Shown here: in pieces, positions 1-11,187 of the stretch
Layout of the letters: each line of letters opens with the position of its first letter
Numbering within the stretch: position 1 is the stretch's first letter
Assembly: GCF_020882245.1 (NCBI RefSeq)
Contig: NW_026869996.1
Span: 11,570,691 to 11,634,690 of the forward strand
Source of the DNA: Rhopalosiphum padi
Taxonomy: Eukaryota; Arthropoda; Insecta; Hemiptera; Aphididae
Reading direction: 5' to 3'
DNA: 64,000 nt
The notes under the pieces: model-generated
The model's input: the letters and a program-made list of their open reading frames with translations, nothing else
Database searches by the model: none
What the model was told of the DNA's origin: nothing
Position numbers and translations under genes: made by a program

Positions 1-514
1 TTTTCAACGTAGGATATTGATATTTAGCATAGAGGTAGAAATGTGAATTCATGTCTCAGCGTGTATTGAATGATCTGCTGTACTGCCATCTAAAAAAAAA
101 ATAGTAAGTTAAATATGTATAATGGTTGGAGGATAAAATGTCGCTACTAGACACCGTAAAGAGGACAACAATTTTTATATAACAACTAGTACATGGACAA
201 CACTGAATAATTTTGAAATTGAAACAATCAAAACATAAACTAACAGACAAACTTCATTTTTATTAAAAAATTCTTGAAAACAATTTACAGTTGAATCGCA
301 AATACAAATACGAATGTAAAACTGCAAAATGATATGAAATATAGACATAATATAATATAACAGACGATAAGAAATAATAATTATGATAAGCCATAAAAGA
401 TAGTACCTACAAATATACCAGAATGTTTTCTAGAATATAAATGTACATATTATAAGTGTGACTAGAGAATACATTTGTACAACTGAAAATTTGCTCCTAT
501 TCAATATGAAAAAA

Positions 515-1270
515 CGTGGGAATCGCTCCGCTGTATAGTAGAGATGGAAAGTAGGTCACTGGTCACTATAATGGATGTGTTAAATTTGAATGCAACGACG
601 GGTAGTATTGTATACGAAAAACGATTCTGAACGGAGATGATTTGTCAGTCAATGATAATTAGTTGGATATATTATATTATTACCTATATTTAAATTGTAA
701 TATATCGTTATTTTACGCGATTTCGTAAAAAATTATATTTCATACGCACATAAAATGTTTTCTATATTGACAATGGATTTATTTTTTTACGGTTACTTGA
801 AGGAAAACTTATGGATAACCTAGTATTGGATTTTTTAACCTTAAGTATAAATCACAAAGATTTTATGAATTTTCAACTTCAAAATTCTTTGCAAATTTTC
901 GTGATTTTGATATATTTTTTAAACATTTGAACTTTAAATGCTTATAAACAAAAATTGTGACTAACGATTTTTGATTTATTTTTTACTACGATAAGTTTCA
1001 ATTATCTATAAGTAGCTTAAAAAATGTCAAAATATATTGAAAATTTAATCGCAAATAGATAACGCTAATATAAACGTTTGTTGAAAATTTCATGTATTTA
1101 CAATGATTCGTTTTTGACTTAGAGCAAAATCAAAAAATCGATTTTGTCTTTTCAAAGAGGGGCTGAAGTCAAAAACGAAGCATTATTACTACTCTAAAAA
1201 GTGATGACGGACACAAAAATAATACAAACATCATTGTAAAATCAATACATTCATCACTCCGTTCAGAATC
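515..1270. mobile_element. ~756-bp non-autonomous DNA transposon (MITE-like), unit 1 copy
   Basis: Inner inverted ends are visible: GATTCTGAACGGAGATGAT at 623 and its complement ending at 1270 (ATCACTCCGTTCAGAATC). The insertion limits come from a paralogous empty site: the right-array linker at about 61750-61756 joins the two flanks directly, with only A/T bases between. The segment begins with a CGTGGG-ATCGCTCCGCTGTATAG block. No transposase frame is present. Other copies start at 4244, 7973, 11702, 15431, 19161, 22454, 25747, 29040 and 32333, all in the same orientation, so it inserted before the array was amplified. The family assignment as aphid-type is from memory. Confidence 0.7.
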
Positions 1271-1420
1271 TAAAAATAATTATTTGTATTATTCGTCAAA
1301 ATTAACTTATAAAATCATATTTTATAGTTTTTATGAAGTAAAAATATCAGATTAAATGAAACATGTGCAAGTTAAAAATGATAAATTAGAATCATTTTCT
1401 TAATCAAGACACTTACTTGT

Positions 1421-1650
1421 GTTAACTTCAGGCATAAAATATGAACAATTCGTTTATAATATCAAAAATCTTTATTAAATGAACAACAACTACACTCAAA
1501 AGCTAAGTAAAAACAACGATCAGTTACTCTAAAACGACCGTCCGGTGAACGGCACACAACCAACTAGTTTTTCTCTGAGGCGATCGGGCATCGGCCGACG
1601 GATGTCGTCCCCACTACCGCCCTCTGTCGGTGCATACATTTAATAATTTT
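1421..1650 (-). pseudogene. G+C-rich insert resembling the 3' end of a gene, unit 1 copy
   Basis: This ~230-bp piece is much richer in G+C than anything else in the unit (about 1540-1635) and is absent from the paralogous right-array linker near 61590. On the minus strand it contains an open frame ending in RCPIASEKN and TAG (1564-1566). The nearest ATG is at 1635, giving 23 residues, but the frame is open further upstream. About 80 bp after the stop is an AATAAA (near 1475). That arrangement suggests a last exon plus 3' UTR and polyadenylation signal captured from a host gene, which I cannot identify. It is present in all ten units, with a single change in unit 6 (20184) and another in unit 10 (33446). 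Confidence 0.45.
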
Positions 1651-1990
1651 GAGTGTTTTATAAGCAGTTTAAAATAGGAATTTGTCAAAATTATCATATA
1701 AAAACATGTATTATAGTGTATTCAAAATACCAGGTTAAATGAAACACCTGAAAGATAATAATGGTAAATTTCTTAAACCATTGTTAAAGCTTCTAAACTT
1801 TAACTTAATATTTGAGTGTTTTATAAATGTTTTATAATGATCATTTAAATATAGTAAAAATAAAATATATTTATAGCATAGGTAAATTTTAAGAATAAAC
1901 AATACAAGCTAAAGGTGTTTACTATTATTTTATTCAGATATTTAACAAATCTCAATTGTTTCACAGCTATTAATTTAGAATCAATTATAT

Positions 1991-2140
1991 TCAATAACCA
2001 TTGCACGCACATTGCATAAATCCAATATTATTATCAGTATCTTCTAGTCCATTTTCAACATAGGATGTTGATTCTTTCCTTGGTGGTAGAAATGTGAATT
2101 CGTGTCTCAGCGTGCCTTGATTGATCTGATATACTGCCAT
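1991..2140 (-). CDS. Core B: 49-codon exon-like open frame, unit 1 copy
   Basis: No known function. The frame opens with ATG directly after a TTTTTTCAG acceptor-like site and runs 49 codons to TGA. Visible blocks are MAVYQINQ, LRHEFTFLPP, STSYVENGLEDT and the C-terminal CACNGY. There is no signal peptide or membrane segment. Further copies lie at 5720-5869, 9449-9598, 13178-13327, 16907-17056, 20637-20786 (one Ser-to-Cys change), 23930-24079, 27223-27372, 30516-30665 and 33809-33958, all open. Cores C and D keep the same start, register and CNGY ending with no net indel. Against coding: comparing B with D by hand, I count about 6, 9 and 9 differences at codon positions 1, 2 and 3, which shows no excess of silent change. 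It may be a real small protein, a terminal exon, or a non-coding transcribed unit. Confidence 0.35.
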   Translation of the reverse strand: MAVYQINQGTLRHEFTFLPPRKESTSYVENGLEDTDNNIGFMQCACNGY

Positions 2141-2154
2141 CTGAAAAAATGTAG

Positions 2155-2560
2155 TAAGTTAATAATGTATAACGGTTGGAGAATAACTTGAGAATACAGT
2201 GTTTTACAGGCAGTTCAAAGTATGAATTTGTAATATTAGTCAATATTATCATATTAAAAACATGTTTTATAGTGTTTATGAAGTATCAGCTTAAATGACA
2301 AATATGGATGTTGGTAATGGTAAATAAGAATCATTTACTTAATATAACTGTCTAGGTTTCATGACACTAACTTGATAATTGAGATTTTTATGAGCAGCTA
2401 AAAATATGAAATTGTAATATGAGTCAAAATTATGATATATAAGCACGTTTTATAGTGTTTATTATTAAGTATGAGCCTAAATGAAATATATGGAAGTTAA
2501 TAAAGGTAAATAAGAACCATTTACTTAATATAATGGTTAGGGTTTTGTGACACTAACTTT
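2155..2560 (-). repeat. Diverged 183-bp-type monomers inside the left unit
   Basis: Read on the minus strand, this stretch repeats the landmarks of the right-array satellite: TTCATTTA, a CACTATAAAAC run, TTTTGAC, CTTATAAAAC-like, TCATGAAACC and TTAAGTAAATGATTCTTATTTA. Adjacent copies are about 186 bp apart (GAATCATTTACTTAATATAA at 2328 and GAACCATTTACTTAATATAA at 2514). Similar monomers fill 1290-1420, 1650-1800, 2990-3200 and 3420-3640. They are clearly older and more diverged from each other than the monomers in the right array. Confidence 0.75.
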
Positions 2561-2589
2561 TTGTAACAATACTATTAATTGAATATCAA

Positions 2590-2745
2590 TTACATCCAAT
2601 ACCCATTACACGCACGTTGCACAAAACCATTAATATTAGCAGTACCTTCTATTCCATTTTCAACGGAAAATGTTGTAACTTTCCCTAGTGATAGAAATGC
2701 TAATTCATGTCTCAGCATGCCTCCAGTGATCTGCAGTACTGCCAT
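2590..2745 (-). CDS. Core C: 51-codon exon-like open frame, unit 1 copy
   Basis: Paralogue of core B, with ATG right after TGTGTTTTAG. The protein would be 51 residues, with blocks MAVLQITGG, MLRHELAFLSLGK, FSVENGIEGT and RACNGYWM. It ends two codons later than the others because the TGA after CNGY is TGG here. Further copies are at 6319-6474, 10048-10203, 13777-13932, 17506-17661, 21236-21391, 24529-24684, 27822-27977, 31115-31270 and 34408-34563. Its coding status is as uncertain as that of core B. Confidence 0.33.
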   Translation of the reverse strand: MAVLQITGGMLRHELAFLSLGKVTTFSVENGIEGTANINGFVQRACNGYWM

Positions 2746-3231
2746 CTAAAACACAAATAGTCAGTTAAATATGTATAATGGTTAAAGAAATAATTATAAT
2801 GCTTAGCAATAAAAGAGATAGTACAAATCTACCAGAATGTTTTGTTGAGTTTTAATGTAAAACAAAATATAAGTAAAGAATACAATTGTACATTAACATA
2901 AAATTGCTGCTTTTCAATATTAAAATAATAAGAGTTTGTAATACTTGTATACGTTATACAATAAGAATCATTGTCATCATTTAGTAGGCAAGGTTTCTAG
3001 ACACTAACATGAGAATTGAGTGTTTTATAAGCAGTTAAAAATATGACTTTGTAATATTTGTTAAAATTACCATGTAAAATCATGTTTTATTGTGTTTATG
3101 AAGTATCAGCTTAAATGTAATATTTGAATGTCAGTAATTGAAAATTAAAATCATTTGCTTATAATCTAATGGTCAGAGTTTCATGACACTGACTTTTTAT
3201 TACACTACAATTAATTTAATATCAATTAAAT

Positions 3232-3381
3232 TCAATACCCATTACACGCACGTTGCACAAAACCCTTATTATTAGCAGTATCGTCTAGTACATTTTCAAC
3301 GTAGGATGTTGATATTTTGAATAGTGGTAGAAATGTGAATTCATGTCTCAGCATGTATTGAGTGATCTGCTGTACTGCCAT
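3232..3381 (-). CDS. Core D: 49-codon exon-like open frame, full-length units only
   Basis: Paralogue of cores B and C, with ATG right after TTTTTAG. Blocks are MAVQQITQYM, LRHEFTFLPLFK, STSYVENVLDDT and QRACNGY, then TGA. Present at 6961-7110, 10690-10839, 14419-14568, 18149-18298 and 35051-35200 as well, and missing from units 6-9. It is the closest relative of core A, and exchange between A and D explains the short units. Unit 5 has Phe-to-Cys in the middle of the frame. Confidence 0.33.
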   Translation of the reverse strand: MAVQQITQYMLRHEFTFLPLFKISTSYVENVLDDTANNKGFVQRACNGY

Positions 3382-3668
3382 CTAAAAATAAAAAATATTC
3401 AGTTAAATATGTATAGTGGTTGGAGAATAACTTGAGAATACAGTGTTTTACAAGCAGTTCAAAGTATGACTTTGTAATATTTGTTTAAATTTTCATATCA
3501 AAATTATGATATTAAATCATTTTTTATTGTCTGTATGAAGTATCATCTTAAATGTAATAATTGAATGTCAATAATGGAAAATTAGAATCATTTGCTTATA
3601 ATCTAATGGTCAGGGTTTCATGACACTGACTTTTTGTTACACTACTATTAATTTAATATCAATTAAAT

Positions 3669-3818
3669 TCAATACCCATTACACGCACGTTGCACAAAAC
3701 CATTATTATTAGCAGTATCGTCAAGTACATTTTCAACGTAGGATATTGATATTTAGCATAGAGGTAGAAATGTGAATTCATGTCTCAGCGTGTATTGAAT
3801 GATCTGCTGTACTGCCAT
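3669..3818 (-). pseudogene. Core A: same family, stopped at codon 22
   Basis: Homologous over the full 150 bp, with ATG right after a T-rich run and AG. The codon after LPLC is TAA (3753-3755), so the frame encodes 21 residues. Downstream the old register is still readable (SYVENVLDDT, then QRACNGY and TGA). Every copy I checked carries the same stop: 7398-7547, 11127-11276, 14856-15005, 18586-18735, 21879-22028, 25172-25321, 28465-28614, 31758-31907 and 35488-35637, plus a partial copy ending at 89. The stop is therefore fixed across the array. Confidence 0.4.
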
Positions 3819-6800
3819 CTAAAAAAAAAATAGTAAGTTAAATATGTATAATGGTTGGAGGATAAAATGTCGCTACTAGACACCGTAAAGAGGACAACAA
3901 TTTTTATATAACAACTAGTACATGGACAACACTGAATAATTTTGAAATTGAAACAATCAAAACATAAACTAACAGACAAACTTCATTTTTATTAAAAAAT
4001 TCTTGAAAACAATTTACAGTTGAAACGCAAATACAAATACGAATGTAAAACTGCAAAATGATATGAAATATAGACATAATATAATATAACAGACGATAAG
4101 AAATAATAATTATGATAAGCCATAAAAGATAGTACCTACAAATATACCAGAATGTTTTCTAGAATATAAATGTACATGTTATAAGTGTGACTAGAGAATA
4201 CATTTGTACAACTGAAAATTTGGTCCTATTCAATATGAAAAAACGTGGGTATCGCTCCGCTGTATAGTAGAGATGGAAAGTAGGTCACTGGTCACTATAA
4301 TGGATGTGTTAAATTTGAATGCAACGACGGGTAGTATTGTATACGAAAAACGATTCTGAACGGAGATGATTTGTCAGTCAATGATAATTAGTTGGATATA
4401 TTATATTATTACCTATATTTAAATTGTAATATATCGTTATTTTACGCGATTTCGTAAAAAATTATATTTCATACGCACATAAAATGTTTTCTATATTGAC
4501 AATGGATTTATTTTTTTACGGTTACTTGAAGGAAAACTTATGGATAACCTAGTATTGGATTTTTTAACCTTAAGTATAAATCACAAAGATTTTATGAATT
4601 TTCAACTTCAAAATTCTTTGCAAATTTTCGTGATTTTGATATATTTTTTAAACATTTGAACTTTAAATGCTTATAAACAAAAATTGTGACTAACGATTTT
4701 TGATTTATTTTTTACTACGATAAGTTTCAATTATCTATAAGTAGCTTAAAAAATGTCAAAATATATTGAAAATTTAATCGCAAATAGATAACGCTAATAT
4801 AAACGTTTGTTGAAAATTTCATGTATTTACAATGATTCGTTTTTGACTTAGAGCAAAATCAAAAAATCGATTTTGTCTTTTCAAAGAGGGGCTGAAGTCA
4901 AAAACGAAGCATTATTACTACTCTAAAAAGTGATGACGGACACAAAAATAATACAAACATCATTGTAAAATCAATACATTCATCACTCCGTTCAGAATCT
5001 AAAAATAATTATTTGTATTATTCGTCAAAATTAACTTATAAAATCATATTTTATAGTTTTTATGAAGTAAAAATATCAGATTAAATGAAACATGTGCAAG
5101 TTAAAAATGATAAATTAGAATCATTTTCTTAATCAAGACACTTACTTGTGTTAACTTCAGGCATAAAATATGAACAATTCGTTTATAATATCAAAAATCT
5201 TTATTAAATGAACAACAACTACACTCAAAAGCTAAGTAAAAACAACGATCAGTTACTCTAAAACGACCGTCCGGTGAACGGCACACAACCAACTAGTTTT
5301 TCTCTGAGGCGATCGGGCATCGGCCGACGGATGTCGTCCCCACTACCGCCCTCTGTCGGTGCATACATTTAATAATTTTGAGTGTTTTATAAGCAGTTTA
5401 AAATAGGAATTTGTCAAAATTATCATATAAAAACATGTATTATAGTGTATTCAAAATACCAGGTTAAATGAAACACCTGAAAGATAATAATGGTAAATTT
5501 CTTAAACCATTGTTAAAGCTTCTAAACTTTAACTTAATATTTGAGTGTTTTATAAATGTTTTATAATGATCATTTAAATATAGTAAAAATAAAATATATT
5601 TATAGCATAGGTAAATTTTAAGAATAAACAATACAAGCTAAAGGTGTTTACTATTATTTTATTCAGATATTTAACAAATCTCAATTGTTTCACAGCTATT
5701 AATTTAGAATCAATTATATTCAATAACCATTGCACGCACATTGCATAAATCCAATATTATTATCAGTATCTTCTAGTCCATTTTCAACATAGGATGTTGA
5801 TTCTTTCCTTGGTGGTAGAAATGTGAATTCGTGTCTCAGCGTGCCTTGATTGATCTGATATACTGCCATCTGAAAAAATGTAGTAAGTTAATAATGTATA
5901 ACGGTTGGAGAATAACTTGAGAATACAGTGTTTTACAGGCAGTTCAAAGTATGAATTTGTAATATTAGTCAATATTATCATATTAAAAACATGTTTTATA
6001 GTGTTTATGAAGTATCAGCTTAAATGACAAATATGGATGTTGGTAATGGTAAATAAGAATCATTTACTTAATATAACTGTCTAGGTTTCATGACACTAAC
6101 TTGATAATTGAGATTTTTATGAGCAGCTAAAAATATGAAATTGTAATATGAGTCAAAATTATGATATATAAGCACGTTTTATAGTGTTTATTATTAAGTA
6201 TGAGCCTAAATGAAATATATGGAAGTTAATAATGGTAAATAAGAACCATTTACTTAATATAATGGTTAGGGTTTTGTGACACTAACTTTTTGTAACAATA
6301 CTATTAATTGAATATCAATTACATCCAATACCCATTACACGCACGTTGCACAAAACCATTAATATTAGCAGTACCTTCTATTCCATTTTCAACGGAAAAT
6401 GTTGTAACTTTCCCTAGTGATAGAAATGCTAATTCATGTCTCAGCATGCCTCCAGTGATCTGCAGTACTGCCATCTAAAACACAAATAGTCAGTTAAATA
6501 TGTATAATGGTTAAAGAAATAATTATAATGCTTAGCAATAAAAGAGATAGTACAAATCTACCAGAATGTTTTGTTGAGTTTTAATGTAAAACAAAATATA
6601 AGTAAAGAATACAATTGTACATTAACATAAAATTGCTGCTTTTCAATATTAAAATAATAAGAGTTTGTAATACTTGTATACGTTATACAATAAGAATCAT
6701 TGTCATCATTTAGTAGTCAAGGTTTCTAGACACTAACATGAGAATTGAGTGTTTTATAAGCAGTTAAAAATATGACTTTGTAATATTTGTTAAAATTACC

Positions 6801-7458
6801 ATGTAAAATCATGTTTTATTGTGTTTATGAAGTATCAGCTTAAATGTAATATTTGAATGTCAGTAATTGAAAATTAGAATCATTTGCTTATAATCTAATG
6901 GTCAGAGTTTCATGACACTGACTTTTTATTACACTACAATTAATTTAATATCAATTAAATTCAATACCCATTACACGCACGTTGCACAAAACCCTTATTA
7001 TTAGCAGTATCGTCTAGTACATTTTCAACGTAGGATGTTGATATTTTGAATAGTGGTAGAAATGTGAATTCATGTCTCAGCATGTATTGAGTGATCTGCT
7101 GTACTGCCATCTAAAAATAAAAAATATTCAGTTAAATATGTATAGTGGTTGGAGAATAACTTGAGAATACAGTGTTTTACAAGCAGTTCAAAGTATGACT
7201 TTGTAATATTTGTTTAAATTTTCATATCAAAATTATGATATTAAATCATTTTTTATTGTCTGTATGAAGTATCATCTTAAATGTAATAATTGAATGTCAA
7301 TAATGGAAAATTAGAATCATTTGCTTATAATCTAATGGTCAGGGTTTCATGACACTGACTTTTTGTTACACTACTATTAATTTAATATCAATTAAATTCA
7401 ATACCCATTACACGCACGTTGCACAAAACCATTATTATTAGCAGTATCGTCAAGTACA
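3730..7458 (-). repeat. Left array unit 2 (3729 bp)
   Basis: Full-length unit. It has the alternative alleles AACGC, CATGTT, TTGGTCC and GGGTATC, shared with units 3-5, and TAATGG rather than TAAAGG near 6230. Confidence 0.95.
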
Positions 7459-10400
7459 TTTTCAACGTAGGATATTGATATTTAGCATAGAGGTAGAAAT
7501 GTGAATTCATGTCTCAGCGTGTATTGAATGATCTGCTGTACTGCCATCTAAAAAAAAAATAGTAAGTTAAATATGTATAATGGTTGGAGGATAAAATGTC
7601 GCTACTAGACACCGTAAAGAGGACAACAATTTTTATATAACAACTAGTACATGGACAACACTGAATAATTTTGAAATTGAAACAATCAAAACATAAACTA
7701 ACAGACAAACTTCATTTTTATTAAAAAATTCTTGAAAACAATTTACAGTTGAAACGCAAATACAAATACGAATGTAAAACTGCAAAATGATATGAAATAT
7801 AGACATAATATAATATAACAGACGATAAGAAATAATAATTATGATAAGCCATAAAAGATAGTACCTACAAATATACCAGAATGTTTTCTAGAATATAAAT
7901 GTACATGTTATAAGTGTGACTAGAGAATACATTTGTACAACTGAAAATTTGGTCCTATTCAATATGAAAAAACGTGGGTATCGCTCCGCTGTATAGTAGA
8001 GATGGAAAGTAGGTCACTGGTCACTATAATGGATGTGTTAAATTTGAATGCAACGACGGGTAGTATTGTATACGAAAAACGATTCTGAACGGAGATGATT
8101 TGTCAGTCAATGATAATTAGTTGGATATATTATATTATTACCTATATTTAAATTGTAATATATCGTTATTTTACGCGATTTCGTAAAAAATTATATTTCA
8201 TACGCACATAAAATGTTTTCTATATTGACAATGGATTTATTTTTTTACGGTTACTTGAAGGAAAACTTATGGATAACCTAGTATTGGATTTTTTAACCTT
8301 AAGTATAAATCACAAAGATTTTATGAATTTTCAACTTCAAAATTCTTTGCAAATTTTCGTGATTTTGATATATTTTTTAAACATTTGAACTTTAAATGCT
8401 TATAAACAAAAATTGTGACTAACGATTTTTGATTTATTTTTTACTACGATAAGTTTCAATTATCTATAAGTAGCTTAAAAAATGTCAAAATATATTGAAA
8501 ATTTAATCGCAAATAGATAACGCTAATATAAACGTTTGTTGAAAATTTCATGTATTTACAATGATTCGTTTTTGACTTAGAGCAAAATCAAAAAATCGAT
8601 TTTGTCTTTTCAAAGAGGGGCTGAAGTCAAAAACGAAGCATTATTACTACTCTAAAAAGTGATGACGGACACAAAAATAATACAAACATCATTGTAAAAT
8701 CAATACATTCATCACTCCGTTCAGAATCTAAAAATAATTATTTGTATTATTCGTCAAAATTAACTTATAAAATCATATTTTATAGTTTTTATGAAGTAAA
8801 AATATCAGATTAAATGAAACATGTGCAAGTTAAAAATGATAAATTAGAATCATTTTCTTAATCAAGACACTTACTTGTGTTAACTTCAGGCATAAAATAT
8901 GAACAATTCGTTTATAATATCAAAAATCTTTATTAAATGAACAACAACTACACTCAAAAGCTAAGTAAAAACAACGATCAGTTACTCTAAAACGACCGTC
9001 CGGTGAACGGCACACAACCAACTAGTTTTTCTCTGAGGCGATCGGGCATCGGCCGACGGATGTCGTCCCCACTACCGCCCTCTGTCGGTGCATACATTTA
9101 ATAATTTTGAGTGTTTTATAAGCAGTTTAAAATAGGAATTTGTCAAAATTATCATATAAAAACATGTATTATAGTGTATTCAAAATACCAGGTTAAATGA
9201 AACACCTGAAAGATAATAATGGTAAATTTCTTAAACCATTGTTAAAGCTTCTAAACTTTAACTTAATATTTGAGTGTTTTATAAATGTTTTATAATGATC
9301 ATTTAAATATAGTAAAAATAAAATATATTTATAGCATAGGTAAATTTTAAGAATAAACAATACAAGCTAAAGGTGTTTACTATTATTTTATTCAGATATT
9401 TAACAAATCTCAATTGTTTCACAGCTATTAATTTAGAATCAATTATATTCAATAACCATTGCACGCACATTGCATAAATCCAATATTATTATCAGTATCT
9501 TCTAGTCCATTTTCAACATAGGATGTTGATTCTTTCCTTGGTGGTAGAAATGTGAATTCGTGTCTCAGCGTGCCTTGATTGATCTGATATACTGCCATCT
9601 GAAAAAATGTAGTAAGTTAATAATGTATAACGGTTGGAGAATAACTTGAGAATACAGTGTTTTACAGGCAGTTCAAAGTATGAATTTGTAATATTAGTCA
9701 ATATTATCATATTAAAAACATGTTTTATAGTGTTTATGAAGTATCAGCTTAAATGACAAATATGGATGTTGGTAATGGTAAATAAGAATCATTTACTTAA
9801 TATAACTGTCTAGGTTTCATGACACTAACTTGATAATTGAGATTTTTATGAGCAGCTAAAAATATGAAATTGTAATATGAGTCAAAATTATGATATATAA
9901 GCACGTTTTATAGTGTTTATTATTAAGTATGAGCCTAAATGAAATATATGGAAGTTAATAAAGGTAAATAAGAACCATTTACTTAATATAATGGTTAGGG
10001 TTTTGTGACACTAACTTTTTGTAACAATACTATTAATTGAATATCAATTACATCCAATACCCATTACACGCACGTTGCACAAAACCATTAATATTAGCAG
10101 TACCTTCTATTCCATTTTCAACGGAAAATGTTGTAACTTTCCCTAGTGATAGAAATGCTAATTCATGTCTCAGCATGCCTCCAGTGATCTGCAGTACTGC
10201 CATCTAAAACACAAATAGTCAGTTAAATATGTATAATGGTTAAAGAAATAATTATAATGCTTAGCAATAAAAGAGATAGTACAAATCTACCAGAATGTTT
10301 TGTTGAGTTTTAATGTAAAACAAAATATAAGTAAAGAATACAATTGTACATTAACATAAAATTGCTGCTTTTCAATATTAAAATAATAAGAGTTTGTAAT

Positions 10401-11187
10401 ACTTGTATACGTTATACAATAAGAATCATTGTCATCATTTAGTAGGCAAGGTTTCTAGACACTAACATGAGAATTGAGTGTTTTATAAGCAGTTAAAAAT
10501 ATGACTTTGTAATATTTGTTAAAATTACCATGTAAAATCATGTTTTATTGTGTTTATGAAGTATCAGCTTAAATGTAATATTTGAATGTCAGTAATTGAA
10601 AATTAAAATCATTTGCTTATAATCTAATGGTCAGAGTTTCATGACACTGACTTTTTATTACACTACAATTAATTTAATATCAATTAAATTCAATACCCAT
10701 TACACGCACGTTGCACAAAACCCTTATTATTAGCAGTATCGTCTAGTACATTTTCAACGTAGGATGTTGATATTTTGAATAGTGGTAGAAATGTGAATTC
10801 ATGTCTCAGCATGTATTGAGTGATCTGCTGTACTGCCATCTAAAAATAAAAAATATTCAGTTAAATATGTATAGTGGTTGGAGAATAACTTGAGAATACA
10901 GTGTTTTACAAGCAGTTCAAAGTATGACTTTGTAATATTTGTTTAAATTTTCATATCAAAATTATGATATTAAATCATTTTTTATTGTCTGTATGAAGTA
11001 TCATCTTAAATGTAATAATTGAATGTCAATAATGGAAAATTAGAATCATTTGCTTATAATCTAATGGTCAGGGTTTCATGACACTGACTTTTTGTTACAC
11101 TACTATTAATTTAATATCAATTAAATTCAATACCCATTACACGCACGTTGCACAAAACCATTATTATTAGCAGTATCGTCAAGTACA
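7459..11187 (-). repeat. Left array unit 3 (3729 bp)
   Basis: Full-length unit of the unit 2-5 allele class. It has TAAAGG near 9960, as in units 1, 4 and 5. Confidence 0.95.

Larger units (their letters stand above)
1..3729 (-). repeat. Left array unit 1 (3729 bp)
   Basis: Full-length unit with cores B, C and D plus the 5' end of core A. It carries a set of alleles between about 294 and 521 (ATCGC, CATATT, TTGCTCC, GGGAATC) that units 2-5 lack but unit 6 shares. Confidence 0.95.

Noticed and set aside
56..250. 64-codon minus-strand frame repeated in every left unit (also 3785, 7514 and so on)
   Set aside because: It starts in A+T-rich linker, reads through the polypyrimidine-AG site and crosses core A in a different frame from the MAV register. 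It is present in all units only because the units are copies.
1540..1645. Fragment of ribosomal RNA, because it is the only G+C-rich part of the left unit
   Set aside because: I see no rRNA core motif, whereas an open frame, stop and AATAAA in order fit a gene end better.
2055..2252. 65-codon minus-strand frame repeated in every left unit
   Set aside because: Same situation over core B: it runs from satellite-type linker through the acceptor-like site out of the CNGY frame. Repetition is not evidence of coding here.
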